Shown: piece by piece, positions 22,895-34,500 of the stretch | Position numbering within the stretch: position 1 is the stretch's first letter | Layout of the letters: the number at the start of each line of letters is the position of its first letter | DNA from: Limnoperna fortunei | Lineage: Eukaryota; Mollusca; Bivalvia; Mytilida; Modiolidae | NCBI GenBank assembly: GCA_944474755.1 | Contig: OX104117.1 | Coordinates: 69,493,522-69,557,521 of the forward strand | Direction: 5' to 3' | DNA: 64,000 nt | Program-made: the position numbers and the translations under genes | The notes under the pieces: model-generated | What the model was told of the DNA's origin: nothing | Databases searched by the model: none | What the model saw: the letters and a program-made list of their open reading frames with translations, nothing else

Positions 22895-24195
22895 TTATAC
22901 ATGACTCTTCTCTGTACAACTATGTGGACGACAACACGCTTTCCTATGCCGGATATGACCTTGAAGAAGTAAAAACTAAACTAGAAACAGACAGTACAAT
23001 ATTAATAGAGTGGTTTACTGTAAACCAAATGAAAGCAAACCCGGATAAATTTCAAGCTACTGCTATTGGAAATAAAATCCATGATAAAAATTTAACTTTT
23101 AACATTAACAAGAATATTATAAAGTGTGAAGACGAAATAAAACTTTTAGGGGTAACAATTGACTACCAGCTTAAATTTAATACCCACATAGCTAATATAT
23201 GCAAAAATGCAGCACGACAACTAAACACACTTAAAAGAGTAGGAAAATATTTGAACAAATTAGGCAGATTAACAATATACCATACCTTCATTCTATCAAA
23301 CTTCAATTACTGCCCTGTCACCTGGCACTTTTGTAATGAAACTAATACCAATAAAATCCAAGAAAGAGCCCTTAAATTTATTTATAATGATTATAACAGC
23401 GCTTATGAAGAACTACTGATAAAATAAAAAACGCCATTTTTTAAAGTAAGAAGAATAAGAAATATTGCACTAGAAACCTTCAAAATAGTAAACAAACAAA
23501 GCCCAGTGTATCTCCATGATTTAATTGATATAACAGATCATAAATATAATTTCAAATACCAACATACAGCTAAACTACCTAGTGTCAAAACATCCATGCA
23601 GGTATGGCTTAAATTCATTCAAATATTTTGCTGCCAAAACATGGAATGATTTGCCCGACCACTTCTGCAAGGAAACTTCTTTTAATCAATTTAAAAATCT
23701 TCTGAATTCCTTGAACGGCAAGTCATGCCATTGTTTTTCCTGCTTCTCCCATTGATGCTTCAATTTTCAGCTCCTTGAAAATTTCTGCGTGTTATTGTAA
23801 ATGTGAAGTATGCTTGTAATTTAATTTTAACATATCATAATGTTTTATATGTAGATTGTGTATGTCTCTGTACTGGTGTATGCATGCAAAATGTCAATGT
23901 CTGAAGGCTTTTCTTTGATTATTTGCTTTGCGCTTTTTATTTATCTATTTTGCTGCTTCATAGTGCTTCTTAAGCTAATAATATAAATGTTGTGCTCCAA
24001 ATGTTGCATGCAAATATGATTTTTAATGGAACTTAAATTATTATTATGTGTTTTTACTATATTTGCATGTCGTTGTATGTTAAAATATGTATGTTATGTC
24101 GATTTTAAAAGCTCCAAAGAGCTTATGTTTGTCTGTTTTATCATAACATCGACACTAAATAAAGCTTTTGTATTGTATTGTATTGTATTGTATAT
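22895..24195 (+). mobile_element. 5'-truncated non-LTR retrotransposon (LINE) with (TATTG)n tail
   Basis: The copy begins inside the reverse transcriptase, just before the YVDD box, and includes the rest of the coding region, a 3' UTR and a TTGTATTGTATTGTATTGTAT tail ending near 24195. Truncation at the 5' end with a short tandem 3' tail is typical of target-primed insertions of CR1/Jockey-like elements. The right boundary is clear; the left one is approximate. Confidence 0.82.
22897..23754 (+). pseudogene. LINE reverse transcriptase, C-terminal part, frameshifted
   Basis: The first stretch reads YVDDNTLSYAG, the catalytic YxDD box of a non-LTR reverse transcriptase. It continues through WFTVNQMKANPDKFQ, KLLGVTIDYQLKFNTHI, FNYCPVTWHFC and IQERALKFIYNDY, the usual thumb and connection motifs, to TAA 23425-23427. 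The same frame continues with VRRIRNIALETFKIV and QSPVYLHDL. After a +1 shift near 23600 it reads SFKYFAAKTWNDLP and ends at TGA 23752-23754. So the copy has one internal stop and one frameshift and cannot make the enzyme. No endonuclease part is present because the copy is 5' truncated. Confidence 0.85.
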
Positions 24196-24339
24196 AGAGA
24201 GTCCTAGTCTATTTCCCGCCAAATTTTAACCTCATATAACTTAGAAACGAGCATACGGACCTATGATTTCTTGTTTTTAGTTGAAAAAGTGGACATTTAC
24301 AAATGTATCTGTCATTTCCATCTATACAATCTCCACTCT
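24196..24339. other. Short unassigned spacer
   Basis: It lies between the LINE tail and the inverted satellite; nothing is recognised. Confidence 0.3.
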
Positions 24340-24930
24340 GAGGACTTTGCCTTTATTACACAGGGGGTTATTACAAACTGCAACTTCATTACAAACTGTG
24401 TTGGCACCTTCAATGCGGTTTGTAATAACGTAAAAAAGTAAAAGTTTCTAAATTAAATGCTTTGAGAGTGAAACGATTTAATATATTTATTGAAGAACAT
24501 TCTTTAGATACCTTGTTCATAAAAACAATATCCACTGTGTGGATTTTGCCTTTATTACAAAGTGTGTTATTACAAACTGCAACTTTATTACAAACTGGGT
24601 TGACACCTTCAACTCGGTTTGTAATTACATTAAAAGTTTCTAAGTTAAGATGCCATGGAAATGTACATATTTAATATATATTTATTGAAGTACATTCTAT
24701 ACATACTAAGATCATCCAAGCAATCTCAATTCTGCGGATTTCCCTTTTGTTACAAAGTGGGTTATTACAAACTACAACTTTATTACAAACTGGGTTGACA
24801 CCTTCAACGCGGTTTGTAATAACATAAAAAGTTTCTAAGTTAAGATGCCTTGGAAATGAACAGATTTAATATATTTATTGAAGTACATTCTATATATACT
24901 AAGTTCATAAAAAAAATCGCAACTCTGTGT
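24340..24930 (-). repeat. ~191-bp satellite, three units, inverted relative to 15785-16640
   Basis: TTATTACAAACTGCAACTT..ATTACAAACTG recurs at about 24368, 24568 and 24768. The last unit (24740-24930) is almost identical, reverse-complemented, to 16225-16420, including CACAGAGTTGCGA and AGTATATATAGAATGTAC. This suggests recent exchange or insertion. Confidence 0.88.
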
Positions 24931-25578
24931 GAACGAATAAACGAACAGAATGTTCAAAGATAAACAAAGCAAGATAGAAAAAAAACACGATCCTCTCCCC
25001 AACAAAGAAAACGAACACAACGTGACCATCAGAGCAAAGTTTTCGAAGCTACCTTCTGTTAATAATAATACAGTGTAAATAATCTGAACAAAACTCTTCA
25101 AACTGCACATACATAAACCATATCCACCTATGGAGGACATCGCGTGATTTTAATGACGTAGTCGTGTAGACGTGTTGTTTTCCGATCGCCTATAAAATTT
25201 CAATGGGACCTCGCACAAAAAGTTAATGGTTTTTCTAAACGATCGTTTGCAAATTGTTTGAATTTATGCGATAAATTAACATTCCGAAAATTACAATTAA
25301 GTCAGTTTAATTTCTGACGAAGTTTCTTCCAAATCCATTTAAAAAATGACCATATTGACCGATCGCCATATAAACCACAATAAATATCGCTGTACCCATG
25401 CTACAAAAATCCATATTTCCAATACAAATCGTAATGATATTAAGCGTGTGCAGCTTGTTTGGTAATCTAGACATATTCAGCTTTTAATTTATATACTTTT
25501 TAACAGTTTGAATCTTTATTTTCTGTCTTCCAATTTCGTTTAAAGATGTTGAAATTATAAGCAGCACTTTATTTTTAG
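24931..25578. other. Unrecognised non-coding stretch
   Basis: No repeat or coding pattern seen beyond a minus-strand frame reaching in from the satellite (24835-25140), which is not credible as a gene. Confidence 0.35.
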
Positions 25579-25762
25579 ATATGGCAAGAAAACAGTCCAG
25601 ACAATTTTTGGGGGCTTGTTTTGTAACCAGTTACAAATCCTTTATAGAACGGTTACCAAATTAGTCAATATGTGTTTGATACTCAGTAGTTGGATATTTA
25701 TTTACCTTGGTCTTTAACTGCATTTCTTACAAGGGATAACAATTGCTTACACATATTTTTCC

Positions 25763-26886
25763 GACTTCATTTTATAAAAAGGTTACAAATCATTTACAGA
25801 TATATTTTTGTCTTCATTTTATAAAATGGTTACAAATTGGTTACATCTATATTTTTTGTCTTCATTTTATAAAAGGGTTACAAATCAGTTACAGATATTT
25901 TTATGCCTTAATTTTATAAAAGAGTTACAAATTGGTTACATCTATATTTTTCTGTCTTCATTTTACAAAAGGGTTACAAACCAGTTACATCTGTATTTTT
26001 CTTACTTTATTTTATAAAATGGTTACAAATTGGTTACCTCTATATTTTTCTGTCTTCATTTTATAAAAGGTTACAAATCAGTTTGATATTTATTGCCTGA
26101 ATTTTAAAAAAGGGTTACAAATTGGTTACATCTATATTTTTCTGTCTTCATTTTATAAAAGGGTTACAAATTGGTTACATCTATATTTTTCTGTCTTCAT
26201 TTTATAAAAGGGTTACAAAACAGTTACAGATATTTTTCTGTCTTCATTTTATAAAAGGGTTACATATTGGTTACATCTATATTTTTCTGTCTTCATTTTA
26301 TAAAAGGGTTACAAATCAGTTACATCTGTATTTTTCTTACTTTATTTTATAAAATGGTTACAAATTGGTTACATCTATATTTTTCTGTCTTCATTTTATA
26401 AAAGGGTTACATATTGGTTACATCTATATTTTTCTGTCTTCATTTTATAAAAGGGTTACAAATCAGTTACATCTGTATTTTTCTTACTTTATTTTATAAA
26501 AGGGTTACAAATGAGTTACAGATATTTTTATGCCTTCATTTTATAAAATGGTTACAAATTGGTTACATCTATATTTTTTGTCTTCATTTTATGAAAGGGT
26601 TACAAATCAGTTACATCTGTATTTTTCTTACTTCATTTTATAAAATGGTTACAAATTGGTTACATCTATATTTTTTGTCTTCATTTTATAAAAGGGTTAC
26701 AAATCAGTTACATCTGTATTTTTCTTACTTTATTTTATAAAATGGTTACAAATTGGTTACATCTATATTTTTCTGCCTTCATTTTATAAAAGACTTACAA
26801 ATCAGTTACATATATTTTTATGCCTTCATTTTATAAAAGGGTTACAAATCAGTAACAGATATTTTTATGCCTTCATTTTATAAAAA
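25763..26886 (+). repeat. 49-bp tandem satellite, about 23 copies, with a ~98-bp higher-order pattern
   Basis: The consensus-like unit is TTCATTTTATAAAAGGGTTA followed by CAAATTGGTTACATCTATAT and TTTTCTGTC. Units of the CAAATTGG type tend to alternate with CAAATCAG units, giving a 98-bp higher-order period in parts. The array ends abruptly at a G-run (26886-26896). Open frames with recurring FIKGLQIGYIYIF are products of this array. Confidence 0.93.
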
Positions 26887-26896
26887 TGGGGGGGGG

Positions 26897-27005
26897 GTAA
26901 GAGATATTTCTGTGATGTAATTGTATATTAAATGTGCCTTGTTTATTCGTTAATTGCTTATTTATTACCTGACACTTTCCATTGATGAAGGGTAAAAATG
27001 AAAGA
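26897..27005 (+). repeat. Repeat segment shared (inverted) with 54528-54665
   Basis: GAGATATTTCTGTGATGTAATTGTATATTA, GTGCC.TGTTTATT, TTATTACCTGACACT and ATGAAGGGTAAAAATGAAAGACCAATAA all occur reverse-complemented at 54545-54660. Confidence 0.8.
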
Positions 27006-27965
27006 CCAATAAAAACTGACATAATAAGCCACGAAAATGTAAATTTCAATAATGATTTTCATATTAGATTTTAAAAACATGTATGTTATCAAAAAAGACG
27101 TCTAAATCAGTAAAAATCAGTGGTAAATATGCAATAGCAAAGAGAAGGAAAATAAATATCTTAATTATAAGAGAAAGCCACAACAGATATTGACTTTTTA
27201 AGATTTATAAATTTTGATTTAAAACTATTTTAAAAATGCAAGTTATATTTGGATACTTATAGAATGAAATAAAACATACCTAGGATCGTATATGAAGTCC
27301 TTAAAACTAACATAAATTAAAAAAGCTAAACGAAATTGTGAAAAATGTAATAATAATAAATAAAAAATTCAGTTTTAATTAAGCAGCAGTTGATATAGTT
27401 TTAAAAAAACACACAATATTATTATTTCATAAATTGTTTTACAAATATACGGGTCTTCGTCTAACAAATTTTTTGTTTGTTTAATTTTTAAAAAATTCTG
27501 AAAATATTACGTTCTTACAATGTTTATGTGCACGAATGCTATTTTTCCGTTTTTTTGTTGTTTGTTTTTTTTTAATAAACATGAAAAAGGTAATTTTTCA
27601 TTACGGTAAAAATAATTCAATGGAAATTGTAATTTGTCTGTATTTTTCTTCGATATTCTGACCATCCCCCCCGGAACCACGTGACTATGGGATTTCGAAA
27701 AGGTAATAAATTATACAAAAATATTGCTAGGTTTCAATTATTTAACGTTTAATCCACAAAATATAAAACAGAATTTGACATGTATAAAGCAGAGAATACA
27801 GGATCAAGCTATCTAAAATCAACAACCAATTCTTAGAGAAAATAAAAAGCTTGAATTTTACAACTACATGTATATGCACAAGATAAACTTTAGACCACCT
27901 ACGTAGATATCTGCAAATATAAAGCAGATAGGTCCACATTATATATATATATATATATATATAGG
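27006..27965. other. AT-rich stretch without a gene; (AT)n at 27941-27962
   Basis: Nothing is recognised apart from the AT dinucleotide run that directly precedes the LINE relic. Confidence 0.4.
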
Positions 27966-27969
27966 ATTA

Positions 27970-28300
27970 GTGCCCACTCTCTCTCAATTGAAAGGGGGCG
28001 GTACAAATATATACCTAAAAATAACCGAATTTGCCTTAAATGTACAAATTCTGAAATTGAGAATGAGGAGCACTTTTTTTACTACTTGTCCATCCCTTAT
28101 AAATTTCAGACAAGAATTTCTTCTTAAAATTAAAAACCAACAGAATAAAAACATCACGACCATATCAAAAACAACCTGTTTTGGGCTTTTAATAGTGACT
28201 CTCTAATTTTACTTCAATCTTTAATTGAATATATTAGTAAATGTCAAGTTGTTCCAAACGTCACCGGCACTCTAGAAACCACAGGCACTTGTGGTCAGGA
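27970..28300 (+). pseudogene. Second LINE ORF2 C-terminal relic
   Basis: Translated across two frames, the segment gives a GR.KYIPKN-like stretch, then NRICLKCTNSEIENEEHFF. This is the cysteine knuckle plus ExEHF signature found at the end of LINE ORF2 proteins (compare 302-600). Stops and frameshifts follow (a TAA in the continuation near 28137). The upstream reverse transcriptase is absent. It is a 5'-truncated, decayed copy lying within the 25579-28606 unit. Confidence 0.6.
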
Positions 28301-28361
28301 TAATTTTTTGTATGGAATAAAAAGCCAATAAATGAGTTTACAGTGTGTATTCACTCGTTTG

Positions 28362-28484
28362 GTAACTAGTCTGACATGTCTCATTGTGAAATATTGATCT
28401 CAGAAAAATAATAAAATTTTCTTTATTATATAAGAATTATTTTTCTGAGGTCAATATTTCACAATGAGACATGTCAAACTAGTA
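28362..28484. repeat. Near-perfect palindrome, ~48-bp arms
   Basis: ACTAGTCTGACATGTCTCAT..GAAATATTGATCTCAGAAAAATAAT is followed, after a spacer of about 20 bases, by its reverse complement ending GAGACATGTCAAACTAGT, with two differences. It could form a long hairpin. Confidence 0.88.
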
Positions 28485-28611
28485 TATAGAGTATATAAAA
28501 CCTTTAAACATAATAGAAATGCAAAAAATGTTATTTTAATGTGTGTTTGTGTAACTGGTTACAAAACAAGCCCCCAAAAATTGTCTGGACTGGTTTCTTG
28601 CCATATATGTT

Positions 28612-29814
28612 TATTTTTCCATACGACGGCGCATGTCCGTATAGACGGGTGTCGTGTGGAATTTGTATGGCCGATTATTTTAATGAAATTTATGTTACTT
28701 TTAAAATAACATTTCATTAGTAAATAAATAACAAATAGGAAAGTACTTAAATTCAGTTAAATAATGAAAATCAGTTAAATAATGAATATTTATTAGACAA
28801 AACAAAATAACGGCAAAATAATTAAAGATCGAACATATTATTTATCACCCGCACTCTATTGATGTCTTTAGTGAAGTCATATCATACAAAAGGGTAATAT
28901 AAATAAAATGTTTCCAAAATGTGTTTCTTTGTACGAATATTTTATGTTATAGCATTATATGACTTTTGTTGTAACATTTTCCAACAAAAATAGAGTACAT
29001 ACAACTTTAAAACATGCTTTGATTGCCAAACAATGCCATAATTAGCTTCATATGTTCATAATAAGTTCACTTAAGTAACGTTTTCCAACAAAAATAGCGT
29101 ACGTAAAACGTTTAAAGTGTATAAAACTTCCCCATTTTTTTTATGTGTGTTTTGATATAGTTTGGGTATATTTGGGTAAGTTTGGGTAAAAGGTCACATC
29201 CCTATAAAATTAATTAAAAAAGTCCCTTCAGAAGTCCTAAAGGTGGTCTAAATGCAAGTTTTAGGGAATACACTGTTAAATAAAGATCATGTACAAGTTT
29301 ATGACACCCTATCAGGACAACACAGCATGGATCAGCATGGGTTAAATTCATGGGCTTAAAGGTGTTCATGTGTTCTAAATAAAAAATCTGTCACAAATGT
29401 TTATTAGGTAATCATAATGTATTGTTAATTCAATGTGCCTTTTTAATTAAATAATATAGTTATACTTTCGGAGAAAAAATTGACGAAAAACCTAAAAAAA
29501 AAACAAAAAAAAAAAACAAAAAAACAAAAACAAAAAAAAAACAAAAACCAAAAATAACAAAAACAACCCATACAACAGCATTTCTAGTTAAAAAAAAAAT
29601 ATGGACTAAAATATTTGTCCAATATTAAAAAATGTAAGACAACATAAAAGTTTTATTATTATAGCTTGATATATTATAAAATTCTGCTGTTAATGATAAT
29701 AAAGTTGTTAATAAAAAAAACTGAGTAATCGAACCTAATTATGACCCGAAGTAGTTGCAAGTTCATTTAAAGGGTAATGGAGATTAGGATAGAAACACTG
29801 GCCAAACAGGAATA
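28612..29814. other. Non-coding, no gene recognised
   Basis: TTTTCCAACAAAAATAG.GTAC occurs twice (about 28977 and 29084). An A/C-rich low-complexity tract (CAAAAAn) spans about 29497-29560. Confidence 0.4.
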
Positions 29815-29950
29815 ACTCTATGCATATTTTAATGTAGTGATTTAAATGAAATACTATCCATGTGTATTTTAGGCGACTTGTGTGTTGGCATCCCAACACA
29901 AAAGTCTTTAATTTTCTTTGCAATTTTGAATTCTTGTGAAAAGGGAAGGG
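29815..29950 (-). repeat. Repeat, inverted partner of 31980-32105
   Basis: ACACAAAAGTCTTTAATTTTCTTTGCAATTTTGAATTCTTGTGAAA and TGTGTTGGCATCCCAACA match the reverse complement of 31986-32050. The overlapping minus-strand frames at 29735-30014 are shadows. Confidence 0.75.
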
Positions 29951-31195
29951 CGTGAACAGTTTGTCCAAAAAATGTTTTAGGTTCTGTAAATGTATGAGCT
30001 ACAGGCATATACATCTTACCAAAATGTTAACGCTAAATATACATATACATGATAGTGAAATCGATTAATGGACAAAGTGAAACAAAGAATAATGTACACG
30101 CAAAAGTTATGAACAAAGTGAAACAAAGAATTGTGTACATCGATTTAAAAAAACATTTGTAAAGGACTAAAATGTCTGTGCTCGCATATTGGCAATGCCT
30201 ACTCTATATCATTTGCATATTATACCATTGCTAACTATATTACTATCTTGAATTATTCAATTACACGTATCCGTTGATAAACATATTGATCTTATACGGA
30301 TTCTGAATTTACAAATGATCGGATTGATCGAGTACGTTTACAAAGGTATTGACGGATTGATGTTTTTTGAACGAATGTATTCTTCAGCGATGCCGTATTA
30401 AAGAGTAGCGCTATCAGTTGCAAAAAATTGGTATTTCTAAATAAATCAGTTTAAAATTTAGCTAATGGTATGAACATGTACATATATCTTAGAAAAAAAG
30501 TGATTTTAACAAACTACCGATTTCAATGTAGTATTATATCTTTACGAAACTTTGCAGACTCGCACCTGTTTCTATCTTCCCGGCAACTAAAACTAACGTT
30601 ACAAAACATTAGACTTTAAAATTGGTGTGTCGTTGGATATTTTTTAGCGAAGACATGACATTTTTGGGAAACATGTTTTGTCACTAAAGTGAACTTATGG
30701 TAAATTCAGTATTCACGAAAATAATATAATAGTAAGCTATGTCAATCATTTAATGTAAGCTATTTACGAACTGTTTGTGACCCTAAAATACATCATAAGT
30801 AAAACGTTTTTACCGATTTACAGATTTTATCAATCTGTTCATAATTTATCCTCTCTTTAACATTTTTTGTTTAGTCTGCTTAGAAAAATAACAAGAGAGA
30901 GGTTTGTTTGTTTCTACGAAATTCAAATAAAATGTAAATATTTGGGTTTCATGCTAATTTAATAAAAAAAATTGATGTCAACTCATGTATTTAGTGTGAA
31001 GATGCAAAATTACATTTAATATTTTGACTTTACATTATTTTATGTCACTGCAATAACGGATGGCTTACTCTGTGTTATGACAACAGATATGACAACCTTA
31101 TCTGAGCATTCTTAATTTAGTCAGAGAACAGATAGTATGTTCACAATTTAAGAATTATTGTAGACTTAGTGCTTAATGTCTGTTTATCTGCTGGT

Positions 31196-31201
31196 TTTAT
31201 T
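31196..31201 (-). promoter_or_regulatory. Candidate polyadenylation signal AATAAA for the Ig gene
   Basis: AATAAA lies on the minus strand eight bases after the stop codon of the last exon. The close spacing is unusual but workable; a later signal may be used instead. Confidence 0.35.
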
Positions 31202-31208
31202 GACAAAT

Positions 31209-31522
31209 TCAGCGCATCGTATCGATGTGTTGTTGTATCCATGCTAAATCGCTTATAACTACCAATCCAAAGACTGTAGCCAGGAATACAGCACCAACAT
31301 ACCCAATTCTTATGGCAGAGTGCTGGCGGTTTTCCGCACTTTTTAGCCGACGTTGATAAGATGACACGCTTCTGGGGTTTATTTGTAATTTCTGCCTAAT
31401 CTCTTGTAGAATTGGATGCAATAATATTCTCAATTCCTCTCTGGTGTAGTTGGACATATCTTGAGATTCCAAAAACAACAATTTCTTGAAGTAATCTACT
31501 GAACAAGAGCACATCTGTGTTC
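31209..31522 (-). CDS. Exon 5: Cys-rich start, helical stalk, membrane segment, short tail
   Basis: The acceptor TTTTTTATAG precedes 31522 and joins in phase 1. The exon starts with MCSCSVDYF, then an amphipathic stretch (REELRILLHPILQEIRQKL), then SSYQRRLKSAENRQHSA, then the membrane span IGYVGAVFLATVFGLVVI, then a short tail ending DTMR and TGA at 31211-31209. From memory, this layout (CSC motif, helical stalk, S-x-RK..SA.d.R.SA, IGY.G....FG.IV) recurs at the C-terminus of many uncharacterised bivalve membrane proteins with different ectodomains. That recollection should be checked by search. Confidence 0.75.
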
Positions 31523-34500
31523 CTATAAAAAACTAGGTACTTGTAAATTCTGCTAAATAAATATCATACAAACTAAAAAACTCATATACGAAAAACTAAT
31601 TAAATGTTATCATCGACAAGAATGACGCATTTGTAGTTATAGACTGCTTTACATTATCAATAAATATTTATGAGTTTTTTATGTGTACATGTAAGGCAAT
31701 CAATGATGCCTTTTTAGTAATATCAGTTAATGGATAAGTTTGCACTTAATGTGATTGAAATAGTTAAAGTCTAGCAACATAAAAGTTAATCATATGCTGT
31801 TGATCACAGGCATAATCTATAAGAAGATGTATAGTCTTTTATCAATATCAAAATTGTACTTTTTCCATTATTGAAAACCTAAAAAGCGTGTCACTTTAGA
31901 GTAATGCTAATTAAATCTTCAAAGCTTACATCCAATAATTATATCGAAACCAAAACTTTAAACTATATATATCGTGTAAGTTTCACAAGAATTCAAAATT
32001 GCAAAGAAAATTAAAGACTTTTGTGTTGGGATGCCAACAAACAAGTCGCTTAAATTCAGATCGATAGTATGTCATTTAAATCACTACATTAAACTATGCA
32101 TAGAAATCAAATTTCGTTGAAATAGGACAAAGTTCATGTTGTGCAGGTGTAGTAAAATGGCCGCTATTTTGAAACCGGAAGTCAGACACAAATTTCGAAA
32201 GGAGTGGCACACTTAGACGACCCTCATCTACCAGTATACCAAATTCCATCGAAATCGGATGACGTTGAAATTTTGCGTTTTTAGATGGTTGGTGTTCGAA
32301 AGGCGGTCATTTTGAAATGGCAGCCATTGTGAAAATTTCTAAACCAATATGCACAACTAGGAATGCTAAACATTCACTATACCAAGTATCATTATGGTCG
32401 TACGAACCTTTATTGGTGAAAATTTCCGGACAATGTAGTGGTGATTAAACAAAAATGAATAATTATAAGAATAGTAAGAAAAGGTGTTAAAACAATAAGT
32501 CTCCCAAAACTTGTTTTGGGCGACTTAATAATAACAACAAAATTAATAATAAAAAACGGTGTAAAACAATGTCTCCCGAAACTTGTTTTGGGCAACTTTA
32601 TGTAGCAGGTTAAAAATATAGTGACAGGAAACTATTGAAGTCAGAATTGTAAATAGTCCTGTTGATTAAAACAAATAAACAATAATAATTAACAGTAAAA
32701 GAAATATAACAGGGTTCATGACACATACCATGAAAAAATGTCATAGTGTAGACAGTTTTTATACAAAAAATCGTAATTCAAATTAACGAAATAGTGATCT
32801 TGAAGCTACATTTATTTATGAGAGTTAGAGCACTGAAATTTCTATACGATGTACGGCGAAGTAAAAAAACCACTATAATTGATTCACAAAGTCTGTCCAA
32901 TAAATTGTCTGACATTTTCTTATAATGTCAAATAAATGATATACATTTCACTGATTTCACCGAGTTAAATTATTTGCAGTGGAAATTAACAAGTTACAAA
33001 ATACTAAAATTTGGCTTTGTATTTTAATCATTCATAAATTGATTATATTTTAGGTATACGTCTTTTAGAAACAATAAATATTTTAGAGAGTTTTATAGTA
33101 AATATTCTAGAATTTTCAAAACAAATGATGATGATGTCCAGAAATTCTTAAAAGCCCTGTATATACATACATAGAAATACAACGATTTCATCATCAAAGA
33201 CTTAAACTATCTGTAATAACTAACCCGTATCTACTTGAAGATAAATGGAAGTTCCATTGATATAACTTAATTCATTTCTAGCGTAACAAGTATAAAGTCC
33301 AGAATCTGTCCACTTGATATCATGTAACACTAAGTCTTTTGCGTCAACTGTACCACCTTCCCTGTTTTCTGATATTTGGAATTTTACTCCACTTATAGTT
33401 TTAGTCCATGACAGAAAGTTGTAGTTAAAAGCATCATCGACATTACAAAACAATGTTATGCTTTCCGACTGCCTGGCTGTAACTATTAATTGACTGTTTA
33501 TAGGCGGATCTGTAAATGCATAACTTGAGTTAAGGGACAATCCAATTGACAAAATATTAAATAAGCTTAATAGATGCACATAAGTATAATAAATCACAAT
33601 TGACTCTTTAATATTCAGATTAGCTGTACATTTTCATAATCTTGGCATCTCAAATAAAAATGACAATACTGAGGTTGAAAGTTCGAGTCAGCTAGGCAAC
33701 CATTGCCAGTTTTTCTGTCGAAAGTCGGTGGTTTTTATCGCGAAGCTAATTTTCTACCCTAAAACATTATGGTCATGATATAACTACAATATTGCTGAAA
33801 ACAAACAAATAGATTTATGTTGTGCATTCACACTGAAGTAGTGGCACGCATACAGACATATCAATAACGAATGATGGCTAGACAGTAAGCAGAAATCTTA
33901 AGGCTATCTTTTTTCAAATGCAAGAAAAAATGTTTAAAATCGTAGGCTGCATACGATATATATATATTTTAATCTGTAACAATTGGCTTCTTTTTTCAAG
34001 CCAGATTAACTGATTAAAAATTCATATGTTGCATTTCTAAGTAACTATAATAATATGGAAACTAAAAGATCAATTTGCTAACAAAATGTATAAATTCAAC
34101 TATAACAGTTAGGACCAGTTAATATAGCTCGTAAACGGAAAGCCAATGATACACATGAAAAAAGCAGTTTGTGGTACTTAGTTACAAATACACTAAGAAA
34201 AAGTAAATGCAAAAATGTTTTCCTGCTCAATGAAAAAAATGGTGTTACAAGGACCATTACAAGAAATATATCTAAAATATTGAATGTTACACATCAATAG
34301 TTAGGAGACACATTGTATGTAACTTATTCGTAAATGCATGTAGGTGCAAGCTTACTGTTGTATGATGGTGTTGTAGTAACAGTAGCTTCCTGTTGTAATG
34401 ATTGTGATATCGTCACAGTATCTTCTCGTTGTAATGATTGTGTCGAAGTAATCATGACTTCTCCTGATGAGGATTGTATTGTAGTAACGATACGTTCCGC

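Larger units (their letters stand above)
25579..28606. mobile_element. 3-kb unit bounded by 56-bp inverted repeats
   Basis: ATATGGCAAGAAA.CAGTCCAGACAATTTTTGGGGGCTTGTTTTGTAACCAGTTAC spans 25579-25634 and is present inverted at 28551-28606 with one or two differences. Between them lie a 49-bp satellite, unrecognised AT-rich DNA, a LINE relic and a long palindrome. The satellite units contain GGTTACAAATxxGTTACA, resembling the inner edge of the left inverted repeat, so the array probably grew from the end. No transposase and no clear target duplication are visible. Segment 26890-27005 is repeated inverted at 54528-54665. It could be a non-autonomous DNA transposon or an inverted duplication. Confidence 0.6.

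Noticed and set aside
25808..26740. Open frames with repeated FIKGLQIGYIYIF
   Set aside because: Products of the 49-bp satellite; three units equal 147 bases, a multiple of three. No start context or homology.
25763..26886. CRISPR-like array of regularly spaced repeats
   Set aside because: The whole 49-bp unit repeats with no unique spacers, in a eukaryotic context. It is an ordinary tandem satellite.
33510..33597. Independent start of the second Ig exon with its own signal peptide-like segment
   Set aside because: The frame is open upstream with a Met and hydrophobic residues, but a splice acceptor in the right phase sits at 33510 and a signal-peptide exon already exists at 37328-37403. 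An alternative promoter cannot be fully excluded.
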